Assembly (NCBI GenBank): GCA_902491625.1
Contig: CABUIO010000014.1
Span: forward strand, 1-52,843
DNA length: 52,843 nt
Direction of reading: 5' to 3'
Source of the DNA: an uncultured Porphyromonadaceae bacterium
GTDB lineage: Bacteria; Bacteroidota; Bacteroidia; Bacteroidales; Muribaculaceae
This document shows, piece by piece, positions 16,558-25,068 of the stretch (positions are counted from its first letter, which is position 1; each line of letters opens with the position of its first letter). A model generated the notes under the pieces. That model saw nothing but the letters and a program-made list of their open reading frames with translations, did not search any database and had not been told where the DNA came from. A program made the position numbers and the translations under genes.

Positions 16558-16884
16558 TTATTTTGTAGCGGCAGCAGCAGCGTCCTTAGCAGCGTCTACA
16601 GCAGCGTTGGCAGCGTTCTGAGCGTCCTTAACGGCAGCGTCAGCAGCCTTCTGAGCGTCAGCAACAGCAGCCTCACCCTCTTTCAGAGCGTCAGCTACAG
16701 TAGCCTCACCCTCAGCGGGAGTAGCCTCACCCTCAACGGGAGTAGCCTCTGTGTTCTCAGCGGGAGCAGCAGCCTCAGTTGTAGTAGCGCTCTCGTTAGC
16801 GGAGTCGTTACCCTTCTTTGCGTCGTTGCAAGATACGAGTGCTACAGATGCGAGCACTGCGAGAGATAAAATTACTTTCTTCAT
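16558..16884 (-). CDS. Alanine-rich amphipathic lipoprotein
   Basis: This 108-residue lipoprotein has lipobox ALVSC with Cys19. After a Thr/Glu/Ala/Pro linker with three repeats of EGEAT type, residues 65-108 are almost pure Ala/Asp/Lys. They form an 11-residue-like amphipathic pattern (DAQKAADAAVKDAQNAANAA). This resembles apolipoprotein or LEA-type helices and the Lpp-like helices that bind peptidoglycan or membrane. The start at 16884 (MKKVILSLAV) was preferred to an ATG nine codons upstream because it begins with the signal. A -7 box at 16936-16943 gives a leader of about 45 nt. Function is not known. Confidence 0.75.
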   Translation of the reverse strand: MKKVILSLAVLASVALVSCNDAKKGNDSANESATTTEAAAPAENTEATPVEGEATPAEGEATVADALKEGEAAVADAQKAADAAVKDAQNAANAAVDAAKDAAAAATK

Positions 16885-16935
16885 TTTAGTAGGAGTTAAA
16901 TAATAAAACAATAATTTTTGCTTTCAAAAACGTTG

Positions 16936-16943
16936 CAAAGTTA
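16936..16943 (-). promoter_or_regulatory. -7 box of the alanine-rich lipoprotein gene
   Basis: The minus strand reads TAACTTTG, matching TAnnTTTG, about 50 bases upstream of the start codon at 16884. Confidence 0.6.
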
Positions 16944-17139
16944 ATGCCTATTTTTTCGCTTGCAAATTTTTTAGAGGAAAAAATGAGGGGTGATAGTGAA
17001 ATTTAACATTTTAACATTTGAAGTCTTAAAATCAAGGCGATTTTAACATTTGCTTTCAGGCTGATAACCTGCTGAATTTAAGCGACTGTCGCGGTTTATG
17101 TTGCCTGATACGGATTTTTTTGCTAAATTCGCCTTTCGT

Positions 17140-17907
17140 ATGGAAGAATCACCGGCTCTTTATCTTATTCCTGTCAACATCAGCGACGCGCCGCTGGAGG
17201 CTGTTCTCCCAGCGGAGGTGTTGGCTTTGCTGCCTCGTCTGCATCATTACATAGTGGAGAACGTGCGCACCGCGCGGCGTTTCCTGCGCCGAGCCCATCG
17301 CACCATCGACATCGACGCCCTCACTTTCAGCGAGCTGAACACCCACACCGATCCGATGGCTGTGGCCGACATGCTCGCGCCCTTAGAGAGAGGGGAGAGT
17401 ATCGGCCTGATGAGCGAGGCCGGATGTCCCGCTGTGGCCGATCCCGGCTCCTTAGCTGTCGCCGAGGCACAGCGGCGCGGTTTCAGGGTAGTGCCGCTCG
17501 TCGGTCCGTCGAGCATCCTGATGTCGCTGATGGGGAGCGGTTTCAACGGCCAGTGCTTCACGTTCCACGGCTATCTGCCGATCGAATCTGACGCCCGCGT
17601 GCGTCGTCTCCGCGAGCTTGAGCACGACACCATCCGCAACGGCTCGACACACATTTTCATCGAGACCCCTTACCGCAACAACCGCCTTCTGCAGCAGATG
17701 GCGGAGATGCTGCGCGAGGACACCATGATATGTGTGGCCGCAGGAATCACCGATCCGGAGCACGATAGCATCCGCACCATGCCGGCGCGCAGGTGGCGCA
17801 ATGTCCGCTACGACTACGGCAAATGTCCGGCAATCTTCCTTATCGGGCGCACCGACACTCAGGTCCGCAAGCAGTCGGTCTCCGCCACCGGATATAAGAA
17901 AAGATAA
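17140..17907 (+). CDS. RsmI-like SAM-dependent methyltransferase
   Basis: This 255-residue protein belongs to the tetrapyrrole-methylase superfamily, in the Bacteroidetes branch related to RsmI (16S rRNA C1402 2'-O-methyltransferase). Visible motifs are LYLIPVNISD at the N-terminus, SEAGCPAVADPG (the SAM-binding loop), VPLVGPSSILMSLMGSGF and FIETPYRNN. Classical RsmI is about 285 residues, so this is the shorter lineage form and its exact target is not certain. An upstream ATG at 17098 adds 14 residues with no family match. It is followed after 3 bp by the metallo-hydrolase gene. Confidence 0.85.
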   Translation: MEESPALYLIPVNISDAPLEAVLPAEVLALLPRLHHYIVENVRTARRFLRRAHRTIDIDALTFSELNTHTDPMAVADMLAPLERGESIGLMSEAGCPAVADPGSLAVAEAQRRGFRVVPLVGPSSILMSLMGSGFNGQCFTFHGYLPIESDARVRRLRELEHDTIRNGSTHIFIETPYRNNRLLQQMAEMLREDTMICVAAGITDPEHDSIRTMPARRWRNVRYDYGKCPAIFLIGRTDTQVRKQSVSATGYKKR

Positions 17908-17910
17908 ACA

Positions 17911-18888
17911 ATGTCATTGCAATACACCATAGACTTCAACGACTGGGAACTCCCCGATGGCGGCGCCCGACCTTCGACCCCTGCCAACAGCGACATGCGC
18001 TCTGCCGCCTTGCGCGAGCAGCTGCGCGGAGCCGGGGAGATTTTCGACGGTACAATATATTATATATCCTTCGGTTCAGGCAGCTCGGGCAACAGCTGCT
18101 ATATCGGCACACGCCGCGGCGGCGTGATCGTCGATGTCGGCGTACGGGCGGAGAACATCGTGGAACAGCTCCGGCGTGTCGGCATCGGAATGGACAAGGT
18201 GAAGGGTGTGCTCCTCACCCACGACCACACCGACCACAGCAAATTCGTCTACACTCTGCTTCGTGCCAACAAGCATCTGCGCCTCTATTGCACCAACCGC
18301 GTGCTCAACGCACTTCTGCGCCGCCACAACATCTCAAAGCGTGTGAAAGACTACCATGTGCCGATCTACAAGGAGTTTGAGTTCAAGATCGGCGAGTTTG
18401 TGATCACGCCCTTCGACGTGCCCCACGACGCCGCCGACAATGCCGGATTCCATCTGCAGGCCGGCGACCGCCATTTCGTGATAGCCACCGACATAGGCGC
18501 CGTTACCGAGCGTGCCTCACACTACATGCGTCTGGCCAACTATCTCGTCATCGAAAGCAATTACGACTCCGAGATGCTGGCCCACGGCCCTTATCCGGAA
18601 TATCTCAAGGCGCGCATCCGCACCGACCACGGCCATCTCGACAACGCCGACTGCGCGGCCTTCCTTGCCGACGCCGTGGCGCCGCATCTCTCCCACATCT
18701 TTCTCTGTCATCTCAGCAAGGACAACAACACACCCGAAAAAGCCCTCGCCGCCATCCGTTCGGCTCTCGAAGCCAAAGGTGTCAGCGTAGGGGAGGGTGA
18801 GGAGACACTGCGCGATGTGGAATGCGACGTGCAGCTCACCGCGCTGCCACGTTTCGACGCCACGCGCCTTTACGTTTTACGCCACTGA
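17911..18888 (+). CDS. Metallo-beta-lactamase fold hydrolase, WalJ/YycJ-like
   Basis: This 325-residue protein carries the metal-binding HxHxDH motif LLTHDHTDH and the usual FGSGSSGNSCYIG start of the YycJ/WalJ group. Further ligands appear at VPHDAADN, IATDIGAVT and LCHLSKDNN. The first 45 residues before the FGSGSSGNS strand are extra relative to most relatives and could in part be a wrong start. WalJ-type enzymes have been linked to DNA repair or cell-wall control in Firmicutes; the role here is not known. It sits 5 bp before tcdA. Confidence 0.85.
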   Translation: MSLQYTIDFNDWELPDGGARPSTPANSDMRSAALREQLRGAGEIFDGTIYYISFGSGSSGNSCYIGTRRGGVIVDVGVRAENIVEQLRRVGIGMDKVKGVLLTHDHTDHSKFVYTLLRANKHLRLYCTNRVLNALLRRHNISKRVKDYHVPIYKEFEFKIGEFVITPFDVPHDAADNAGFHLQAGDRHFVIATDIGAVTERASHYMRLANYLVIESNYDSEMLAHGPYPEYLKARIRTDHGHLDNADCAAFLADAVAPHLSHIFLCHLSKDNNTPEKALAAIRSALEAKGVSVGEGEETLRDVECDVQLTALPRFDATRLYVLRH

Positions 18889-18893
18889 CGACT

Positions 18894-19616
18894 ATGGAGA
18901 CCGACGACCGGACATCGCGCACACGTCTGCTTCTTGGCGACGAAGGCTTCCGCCGGCTGCGGAAGGCATCGGTGCTTGTCGCCGGAGCCGGAGGCGTCGG
19001 CGGCTACGTCGCCGAGACGCTTGTCCGCTCCGGCGTCGGGAGGATATGCGTGGTCGACGCCGACGACGTGGCAGCGAGCAACATCAACCGTCAGCTAATC
19101 GCCGACACGACCACCGTCGGACGCCCAAAGGCCGAGGTGTGGCAGGAACGCCTGACGCGTATCAATCCCGAATGCGAGGTAGATGCAAGAGCGCTCTACA
19201 TCACCCCCGACAATGTGGAGGAAATCCTTGCCGGAGGATTCGACTACGTGGCCGACTGCATCGACACCATAGCGCCGAAAGTCGCGCTGCTGCGCCGCTG
19301 TGTGGCGGAAAGTATTCCGGTCATATCCTCGATGGGCGCCGGAGGACGCCTCGACCCCTCGCGCATCGCCCTCGGCGACCTTTGGGAGACACGCGAGGAC
19401 GGACTTGCACGCGCCGTGCGCCAGGCTTTCAAGCGCCTCGGCGAGCATCCGCGCATCCGAGTCGTCTGGAGCAGCGAGGCGCCGCGCAAATCCGCGCTCA
19501 TCGACCTCGAAGGGTTCGAAAACAAACGCTCCTCATTCGGCACTCTCGCCACCATACCCGCAATCTTCGGTCTCACGATGGCCAACCACATTATCCTCTC
19601 ACTAAGCAAGACATGA
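18894..19616 (+). CDS. tcdA: tRNA threonylcarbamoyladenosine dehydratase
   Basis: This 240-residue E1-like protein (TcdA/CsdL) forms cyclic t6A at position 37 of ANN-decoding tRNAs, using ATP. The nucleotide-binding GAGGVGGY is at residues 31-38, and the VDADDVAASNINRQL stretch is the family signature. The C-terminal basic patch continues to NHIILSLSKT. The ATG at 18894 was chosen over an earlier ATG in frame inside the previous gene. Its stop overlaps the start of the LolD-like gene in ATGA. Confidence 0.92.
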   Translation: METDDRTSRTRLLLGDEGFRRLRKASVLVAGAGGVGGYVAETLVRSGVGRICVVDADDVAASNINRQLIADTTTVGRPKAEVWQERLTRINPECEVDARALYITPDNVEEILAGGFDYVADCIDTIAPKVALLRRCVAESIPVISSMGAGGRLDPSRIALGDLWETREDGLARAVRQAFKRLGEHPRIRVVWSSEAPRKSALIDLEGFENKRSSFGTLATIPAIFGLTMANHIILSLSKT

Positions 19617-20329
19617 TAGAAGCAATCGACATACACAAGAGTTTCGGCAATCTGGAGGTGCTACACGGCATCAGCCTCACCATCGACCGCGGCGGAATCA
19701 CCACACTGCTGGGCCCCAGCGGTGCCGGAAAGACCACGCTCATGCAGGTGATCGGCACGCTTATGGCTCCCGACCGCGGGCGCGTGCTTTACGACGGCGA
19801 GGAGATCACCGGACTCTCCGACAAATGCCTTTCCGCGTTCCGCAACCGCCACATCGGATTCGTCTTCCAGTTTCATCAGCTCCTGCCGGAGTTCAACGCC
19901 CTGGAGAACGTGATGCTCCCGGCGCTCATCGGAGGAGCCTCGCGCCGCGACGCCTCACGCCGTGCCGCGGAACTGCTCGACACCCTCGGCCTCTCCGGAC
20001 GTGCCGACCACAAGCCCTCGCAGCTCTCCGGCGGCGAATGTCAGCGTGTGGCCGTCGCAAGGGCTCTGGTCAACAAACCCTCCGTGGTCTTCGCCGACGA
20101 ACCCACAGGCAGCCTCGATCCCCGCAACCGCGACGAGATAAAGAGCCTCTTCGCCTCGCTCTGCGCCGACTTCGGCCACACCTTCGTCATCGTCACCCAC
20201 GACCTCTCCCTCGCCTCGATAGCGCACCGCGTCGTCCGCATGGACGACGGCGTCATCATTGCCGACGAGACAATCTCGGGCACCGGTGAAAACCTAACGC
20301 CCTCCGCCGACGTTAATGAGGTAGAATAA
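19613..20329 (+). CDS. lolD: LolD-like ABC transporter ATP-binding protein
   Basis: This 238-residue ATPase has Walker A GPSGAGKTT (residues 34-42), signature LSGGECQRVAVARAL, Walker B VVFADEPTG and the switch histidine VTHDLS. It belongs to the LolD/MacB/FtsE group. The permease with the matching LolC/E fold is two genes downstream (20721-22139), so together they probably form the inner-membrane complex that releases lipoproteins. This is inference from family and neighbourhood. The start at 19613 overlaps the tcdA stop; the frame stays open much further upstream without homology. Confidence 0.88.
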   Translation: MIEAIDIHKSFGNLEVLHGISLTIDRGGITTLLGPSGAGKTTLMQVIGTLMAPDRGRVLYDGEEITGLSDKCLSAFRNRHIGFVFQFHQLLPEFNALENVMLPALIGGASRRDASRRAAELLDTLGLSGRADHKPSQLSGGECQRVAVARALVNKPSVVFADEPTGSLDPRNRDEIKSLFASLCADFGHTFVIVTHDLSLASIAHRVVRMDDGVIIADETISGTGENLTPSADVNEVE

Positions 20330-20349
20330 ACGACCAACTATTATTTAAT

Positions 20350-20724
20350 ATGGAAGGAAAACGTCAAGCAAAAATAGCGCGTCTCATACAGAAGGAACTC
20401 AGCGAAATTTTCCGTCGCCAGACAGCCGCGATGGGAAATGTGCTGGTGAGCGTGAGCGCAGTGAAAGTGTCGCCCGATCTGAGCATCGCGAGGGCATACC
20501 TGAGCATCTTCCCCAGCGAGAAAAGTGCCGGAATCCTCGACAACATCCGCAAGCAGAGCAAGACCGTGCGCTACGAACTGGCGCAGGCCGTGCGCCAGAC
20601 TCTTCGCAAATGCCCCGACCTGCAGTTCTATCTCGACGACTCTCTCGACTACATTGAGAACATCGACCGCCTTCTCGCGGCCGACAAGAAGTCCGAATCG
20701 CTTCCGGCTCCCGAAGAAAATTGA
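20350..20724 (+). CDS. rbfA: Ribosome-binding factor A
   Basis: This 124-residue KH-fold protein binds the 30S subunit during 16S maturation. The N-terminal KRQAKIARLIQKELSEIF and the VSVSAVKVSPDLSIARAYLS strand are typical, as is VRYELAQAVRQTLR near the middle. It sits between lolD-like and lolC/E-like genes, a frequent order in Bacteroidetes, and its stop overlaps the next start (TTG at 20721). Confidence 0.93.
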   Translation: MEGKRQAKIARLIQKELSEIFRRQTAAMGNVLVSVSAVKVSPDLSIARAYLSIFPSEKSAGILDNIRKQSKTVRYELAQAVRQTLRKCPDLQFYLDDSLDYIENIDRLLAADKKSESLPAPEEN

Positions 20725-22139
20725 AAGGACATCTTCTGGCGGCGAAGACTGCGTGGCGCTATCTCTTCGCTCCTAAATCCCACAGCGCCATCAACATCAT
20801 CTCCATCGTGTCGGTGTGCGGCATCGCCGTCGCCACGATGGCGATGATCTGCGTCATGTCGGTCTACAACGGATTTCAGGACTTTCTCGGCGACCGCGTC
20901 GAAGCCATCATCCCCGACGTGGAGGTGCGCCCCGCCAAGGGGAAGCTGATCGCCGACGCCGATTCGCTCGCCGCTTCCCTGCAGGCCATGAAGGAAGTCG
21001 AGACGGCCACGCCTGTGGTCGACGACAACATGCTCGTCTACTATGAGCATCTGATGGTGCCTGTCCGTGTGCTCGGCGTTGACGCCATTCCGTACTCAAA
21101 AGTCACCGGCATAAGATCCGTGATCGAGCCGGGAGGTACCTATACGGTCGGTTATGCCGAATCAGACGAATCCTCAGGCGGTGAGGCCGAGGTTTCCGAT
21201 GCCGAGGTCGAGGAGGTCGCCTCGATGGAATTCGATGAGTCGGATCTCGACATTTCGGCCGAAACGCTCTACGCCTCCGACGAGGAGATGACCGATGCCG
21301 AGAGCGACGCTCCGGTGCAGAACGTTCTGCTCAGCACCGACGTCATCACTCAGCTTTGGGGGGAGGAATGGGCTGCCAATGCCGGAAAACTCGTGGAGCG
21401 TCCCACGCTCATGGTGCCGCGCCGCACGGCCACGGTCTCAACCGTCAATCCCGAGGGCGCGTTTCTATTCAGTGACATCGAAGTGAAAGGCGCATTGCCG
21501 GCCGACAAAACGAGCTTCGGCGGCAACATGGCGATCGTCAGTCTTGCCGTAGCGCGCGACATGCTCGAATACACCACCGAGGCCGACGCCGTCTATGTCA
21601 AGGGTGCGCCGGGAGTGAGTGCGGCTTCGCTCGCCTCCGAAATCGGCAAAAAAGTGGGAAAGGACTATAAGGTCATCGACCGCGACTCGCAGCTGTCGGT
21701 GCATTTCAACATCATGCGCATCGAGAAATGGATCACCTTCCTGCTGCTCGCCTTCATCCTGCTCATAGCCTCGTTCAACATCATAAGCACCATCTCGATG
21801 CTGATAGTCGACAAGCGGCGCTCCATCATGGTCATGCGCAACATCGGCGCGTCAGGCTCGCTGATAGGAGAAGTGTTCTGCTGGGAAAGTTTCTACGTCT
21901 GCGTTGCCGGCACCTTCGCCGGACTCCTCGTCGGGCTGCTGCTCTGCTGGCTCCAGATGCGTTTCGGCATCATCGGCATCCCCAACGCCGGCGACAGCCT
22001 CGTCATCGACTCCTATCCGGTGGCGGTGCGCTGGAGCGATGTGGCGTGGCTTCTTGTCCCCTCCGCGCTCATAGCGCTACTCACGGCCACCGTGGCCTCA
22101 CGCTTTGCCCGCCGCCTCAGCACATCGGCTGACGATTAG
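20721..22139 (+). CDS. lolC: LolC/LolE-like ABC permease with acidic insert
   Basis: The 472-residue permease has the MacB-FtsX layout. It has an N-terminal helix (residues 24-47), a large periplasmic domain and three C-terminal FtsX helices (from about residue 340, LLLAFILLIASFNIISTIS). It would export or release lipoproteins with the LolD-like ATPase. The start is a TTG inside the rbfA stop (ATTGA); the KGHLLAAKTAWRYLFAPKS start is typical of the family. Residues 147-197 are an acidic low-complexity insert (21 Asp/Glu, no Lys/Arg) inside the periplasmic domain. The 3' end overlaps lpxB by 42 bp, on the opposite strand. Confidence 0.85.
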   Translation: MKGHLLAAKTAWRYLFAPKSHSAINIISIVSVCGIAVATMAMICVMSVYNGFQDFLGDRVEAIIPDVEVRPAKGKLIADADSLAASLQAMKEVETATPVVDDNMLVYYEHLMVPVRVLGVDAIPYSKVTGIRSVIEPGGTYTVGYAESDESSGGEAEVSDAEVEEVASMEFDESDLDISAETLYASDEEMTDAESDAPVQNVLLSTDVITQLWGEEWAANAGKLVERPTLMVPRRTATVSTVNPEGAFLFSDIEVKGALPADKTSFGGNMAIVSLAVARDMLEYTTEADAVYVKGAPGVSAASLASEIGKKVGKDYKVIDRDSQLSVHFNIMRIEKWITFLLLAFILLIASFNIISTISMLIVDKRRSIMVMRNIGASGSLIGEVFCWESFYVCVAGTFAGLLVGLLLCWLQMRFGIIGIPNAGDSLVIDSYPVAVRWSDVAWLLVPSALIALLTATVASRFARRLSTSADD

Positions 22140-23249
22140 CCGCGCCGCGCCGGCCACGGCACACTCCGTTCCGAGGCGTTTACGTATCATCCTGTAGCCG
22201 GCGAGCATCTCGTCGCGCCGCGGACTGGCGTAGAGCAGAGGTTCAAGCTCGCGCACGATATTGTCGGCGGTGCAGAGATGCACAAGCAGTTCCGGCACCA
22301 CGGCCTTGTCGGCCACAAGATTCGGCAGCGACACGTAGCGCACCTTCAGCAGACGTTCCATAATCTTATACGAGAGCTTGCTGCCGTTGGCACGGTAGCA
22401 GACCACCTGAGGGACGCCCAGAAGGGCGGTCTCCAGCGTGGCGGTGCCCGAAGTCACGAGCGCGGCACACGATTCCTTCACGAGCACGTTGGACGCCCCG
22501 AAAGCGACCTTGAGTCCCGGATCCTGCGCCACCTCGCGGTAGAAGCTCAACGGTATCGAGGGCGCCGCGCCCACGATATACTGGAAGTCAGGGAAGCGTT
22601 TCGCCGCCTCGACCATCAGCGGCAGATTGTTGCGCACCTCGCCTCGGCGCGATCCCGGAAGCAGCGCGATGATGCCGCGGCGGTCGTCGATGCCCAGACG
22701 CGAGAGGAAATGCTCCACCGGGGGGATGCGTGTCAGGACATGGTCCATCTCCGCGACGGTGGGATTGCCCACATAGTCCACGTGGTAGCCGTGCCGGCGG
22801 CTGTAGTAGTCGACCTCGAAGGGGAGGATCGAGTACATGTAGTCGACATCGCGGCGTATCTGACGGATGCGATACTCCTTCCACGCCCAGATCTTGGGCG
22901 AGATGAAATAGTGTGTCGCGATGCCGTGACGTTTGGCGTGGCGCGCAAGCTTAAGGTTGAAGCCGGGATAGTCCACGAGTACAAGCGCGTCGGGACGGAA
23001 GTCGGTGATCATCCGCTTCGCTTTGCGTAGCTGCGAGAGTAGACGTCGCGCGTTGCGGAGCACCTCGCTGAATCCCATCACGTTCATTTCCGTGTAGTGG
23101 ATGAGCGGCTCGCACCCCGCGGCCGCGGCCATCTTGTCGCCGCCGATGAATGCGAACTGCGCCTCCTTGTCGGCGCGCCGGATCTCTTCTATCAGGCCCG
23201 AGGCATGGAGATCGCCCGATGCCTCGCCCGCCACTACAAAATACTTCAT
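22098..23249 (-). CDS. lpxB: Lipid-A-disaccharide synthase
   Basis: This 383-residue glycosyltransferase (GT19) makes the lipid A disaccharide from UDP-diacylglucosamine and lipid X. The N-terminal FVVAGEASGDLHASGLIEEI and the LLPGSRRGEV motif are characteristic, as is VKESCAALVTSGTATLET. Length is normal. It converges on the LolC/E-like gene and overlaps its end by 42 bp. There are 76 bp to the divergent lipoprotein gene. Confidence 0.95.
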   Translation of the reverse strand: MKYFVVAGEASGDLHASGLIEEIRRADKEAQFAFIGGDKMAAAAGCEPLIHYTEMNVMGFSEVLRNARRLLSQLRKAKRMITDFRPDALVLVDYPGFNLKLARHAKRHGIATHYFISPKIWAWKEYRIRQIRRDVDYMYSILPFEVDYYSRRHGYHVDYVGNPTVAEMDHVLTRIPPVEHFLSRLGIDDRRGIIALLPGSRRGEVRNNLPLMVEAAKRFPDFQYIVGAAPSIPLSFYREVAQDPGLKVAFGASNVLVKESCAALVTSGTATLETALLGVPQVVCYRANGSKLSYKIMERLLKVRYVSLPNLVADKAVVPELLVHLCTADNIVRELEPLLYASPRRDEMLAGYRMIRKRLGTECAVAGAARLIVSRCAEAAGKA

Positions 23250-23325
23250 ATCTTTTTTACGCCCCGAGCGTTATAATATTGTGTCCGCAGGCCACGTTTT
23301 GTTCCATATACACCTACTTATCACT

Positions 23326-24759
23326 ATGCGACATATCCTTTTCGCCATCATAGCCACGGCAGCGCTCTGCTGCGGCATCTTCACCTCCTGTATCGACGAC
23401 GATTTCACGACATCGACCTCCGACCGGCTTGCCTTCTCCGTCGATACACTCAGCTTCGACACCATCTTCACCGGCACCGGCACCCCCACGGCGCGTCTGC
23501 TCGTCTTCAACCGCGCCAAGAAGTCGATACGCATCAGCGAGATCCGAATGAAGGACGACAACAGCTGCTTCCGCATGAATGTCGACGGCCAGAGCGGCGA
23601 CATCTTCCACGACGTCGAGATCCGCGGCGAAGACTCCATCTACATGTTCGTGGAGTGTCTGCTCCCCGAGACTTCGGGCGACAAGCCTTATCTGCGCGAG
23701 GACGCCATCGAGTTCGTCACCAACGGCAACCGCCAGGAGGTCGTGCTTCAGGCCTACGGACGGAACGTCACGCGACTGCGGGCGCAGCGTGTGGAGCGCG
23801 ACATGACCCTCACACCTGACCGCCCATACGTGGTCTTTGACTCCCTCGTCGTCGCTCCCGGCGCCACTCTCACCGTCGAACCGGGCACACAGCTCCTCTT
23901 CCACGACAAGGCCTCGATGCGCGTCTACGGACGTCTGGAGGCCAAGGGTACGGCCGAGAAGAAGATACAGATGCGCGGCGACCGACTCGACGACGTGCTC
24001 CCCGACGTGGGCTACGACATCCTCGCCGGACAGTGGAAAGGGGTCAGCTTCGCGCCCGAAAGCTTCGGCAACGTCATGGAATATGTCGACATGCGCAGCA
24101 CCTCCGACGGACTGCGTGTCGACTCCTGCGGCAATCTCTCGCAGCGCAAGCTCCTGCTCGTCAACAGCTGGCTCCACAACTCGCAGAACAATGTCCTTCG
24201 CTCCGAGCACGCCTGGATCGACGCCCTCGGATGCTGCTTCTCCGAGGCTGCCGACAACGTCGTTTCCCTCACGGGCGGACGCCATCTCTTCACGCAGTGC
24301 ACCTTCAGCAACTACTACCTTTTCTCATACACCGGACAGCCGATCCTCGGACTCTATAACGTCACCGCCGAGGAGGTCGAGGCTTCCGGAATGCCCGCGA
24401 TGCAGGCACGCTTCGAGAACGGCATCGTCTACGGCATGACCCCCGACATCAACGTCGGCGACCTGACGGACACTCAGGTCTTCATGTACAACATGCTTTT
24501 CAAATCGCAGGGCGACAACGACGACCACTTCCTCAACTGCATCTGGGACGCCGATCCGCTATTCCTGACCGTAAGGAACGACTACTACTTCAACTACCAT
24601 GTGCAGCCCGACTCCCCCGCGCTTGACGCCGGCAATCCGCAGTTCGTCACCCCTGAATGCCGCTACGACATGGACGGCGTCGACCGTCTCGCCGCATCAC
24701 CCTTCCCCACGCTCGGCGCCTACGCCCGCCCCGAGGAACCCGCCGCCCCCGCCAACTAA
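23326..24759 (+). CDS. Lipoprotein with right-handed beta-helix fold
   Basis: This 477-residue protein has a lipoprotein signal (lipobox FTSC, Cys22) followed by an acidic CIDDDF, a common Bacteroidetes surface-export signal type. The first 130 residues form a beta-sandwich-like region. From about residue 170 the sequence carries VAPGATLTVEPGTQLLFHD and repeating GNVMEYVDMR / NSWLHNSQNN turns. This fits a right-handed parallel beta-helix of the kind seen in many Bacteroidales lipoproteins. The start at 23326 is chosen because earlier in-frame ATGs lie inside lpxB. Substrate or partner is unknown. Confidence 0.82.
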   Translation: MRHILFAIIATAALCCGIFTSCIDDDFTTSTSDRLAFSVDTLSFDTIFTGTGTPTARLLVFNRAKKSIRISEIRMKDDNSCFRMNVDGQSGDIFHDVEIRGEDSIYMFVECLLPETSGDKPYLREDAIEFVTNGNRQEVVLQAYGRNVTRLRAQRVERDMTLTPDRPYVVFDSLVVAPGATLTVEPGTQLLFHDKASMRVYGRLEAKGTAEKKIQMRGDRLDDVLPDVGYDILAGQWKGVSFAPESFGNVMEYVDMRSTSDGLRVDSCGNLSQRKLLLVNSWLHNSQNNVLRSEHAWIDALGCCFSEAADNVVSLTGGRHLFTQCTFSNYYLFSYTGQPILGLYNVTAEEVEASGMPAMQARFENGIVYGMTPDINVGDLTDTQVFMYNMLFKSQGDNDDHFLNCIWDADPLFLTVRNDYYFNYHVQPDSPALDAGNPQFVTPECRYDMDGVDRLAASPFPTLGAYARPEEPAAPAN

Positions 24760-24868
24760 CCCCGCAATCCGCTCCGATGCCGCCATTCTATTGGCGACAT
24801 TTATAGGGACGAATAAACGTGCATTAACATAAAAGACACCATGATAAGGCAATTCTTAAATTTCTTAA

Positions 24869-25037
24869 GAGTATTGTATTACTGATGTATCTTCTGATTT
24901 CAAGGGATGTTACGAGACTTTTGGGCGTCTTTATCCCTTTGTTTCAGTCACATAGCCCGCTATGCTCCTTCAACTCAGGAATAAATCCGCTCCAAAATTC
25001 TCGACCCTGTCGTTAACAAGCATTATTAAACAACCTC
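24869..25037 (-). mobile_element. MITE-like element B1 with internal conserved hairpin
   Basis: This is a 169-bp non-coding element. Both ends start with GAG (minus: gaggttgtttaataatg; plus: gagtattgtattactg) and are flanked by TAA at 24866-24868 and 25038-25040, a likely 3-bp target duplication. Ends of the form GAGnnTGTTT and TNA-type targets fit the IS5 family (IS1031 group), by general knowledge. On the minus strand the centre folds as a rod with a terminal stem ATAG-CGGG-CTAT (24951-24964). The same fold, with different sequence, is present in the element at 41421-41672. The first 52 bp reappear exactly at 52792-52843. The 309-bp gap between genes holds nothing else that I can see. Confidence 0.65.
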
Positions 25038-25068
25038 TAAGATTTTTTTCGGTTTGCCCTTTAGTCCG

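Noticed and set aside
18797..19612. Long N-terminal extension of the LolD-like ATPase
   Set aside because: The extension lies in another frame over tcdA, is Arg/Pro-rich without any domain, and a coupled ATG at 19613 gives the normal family length.
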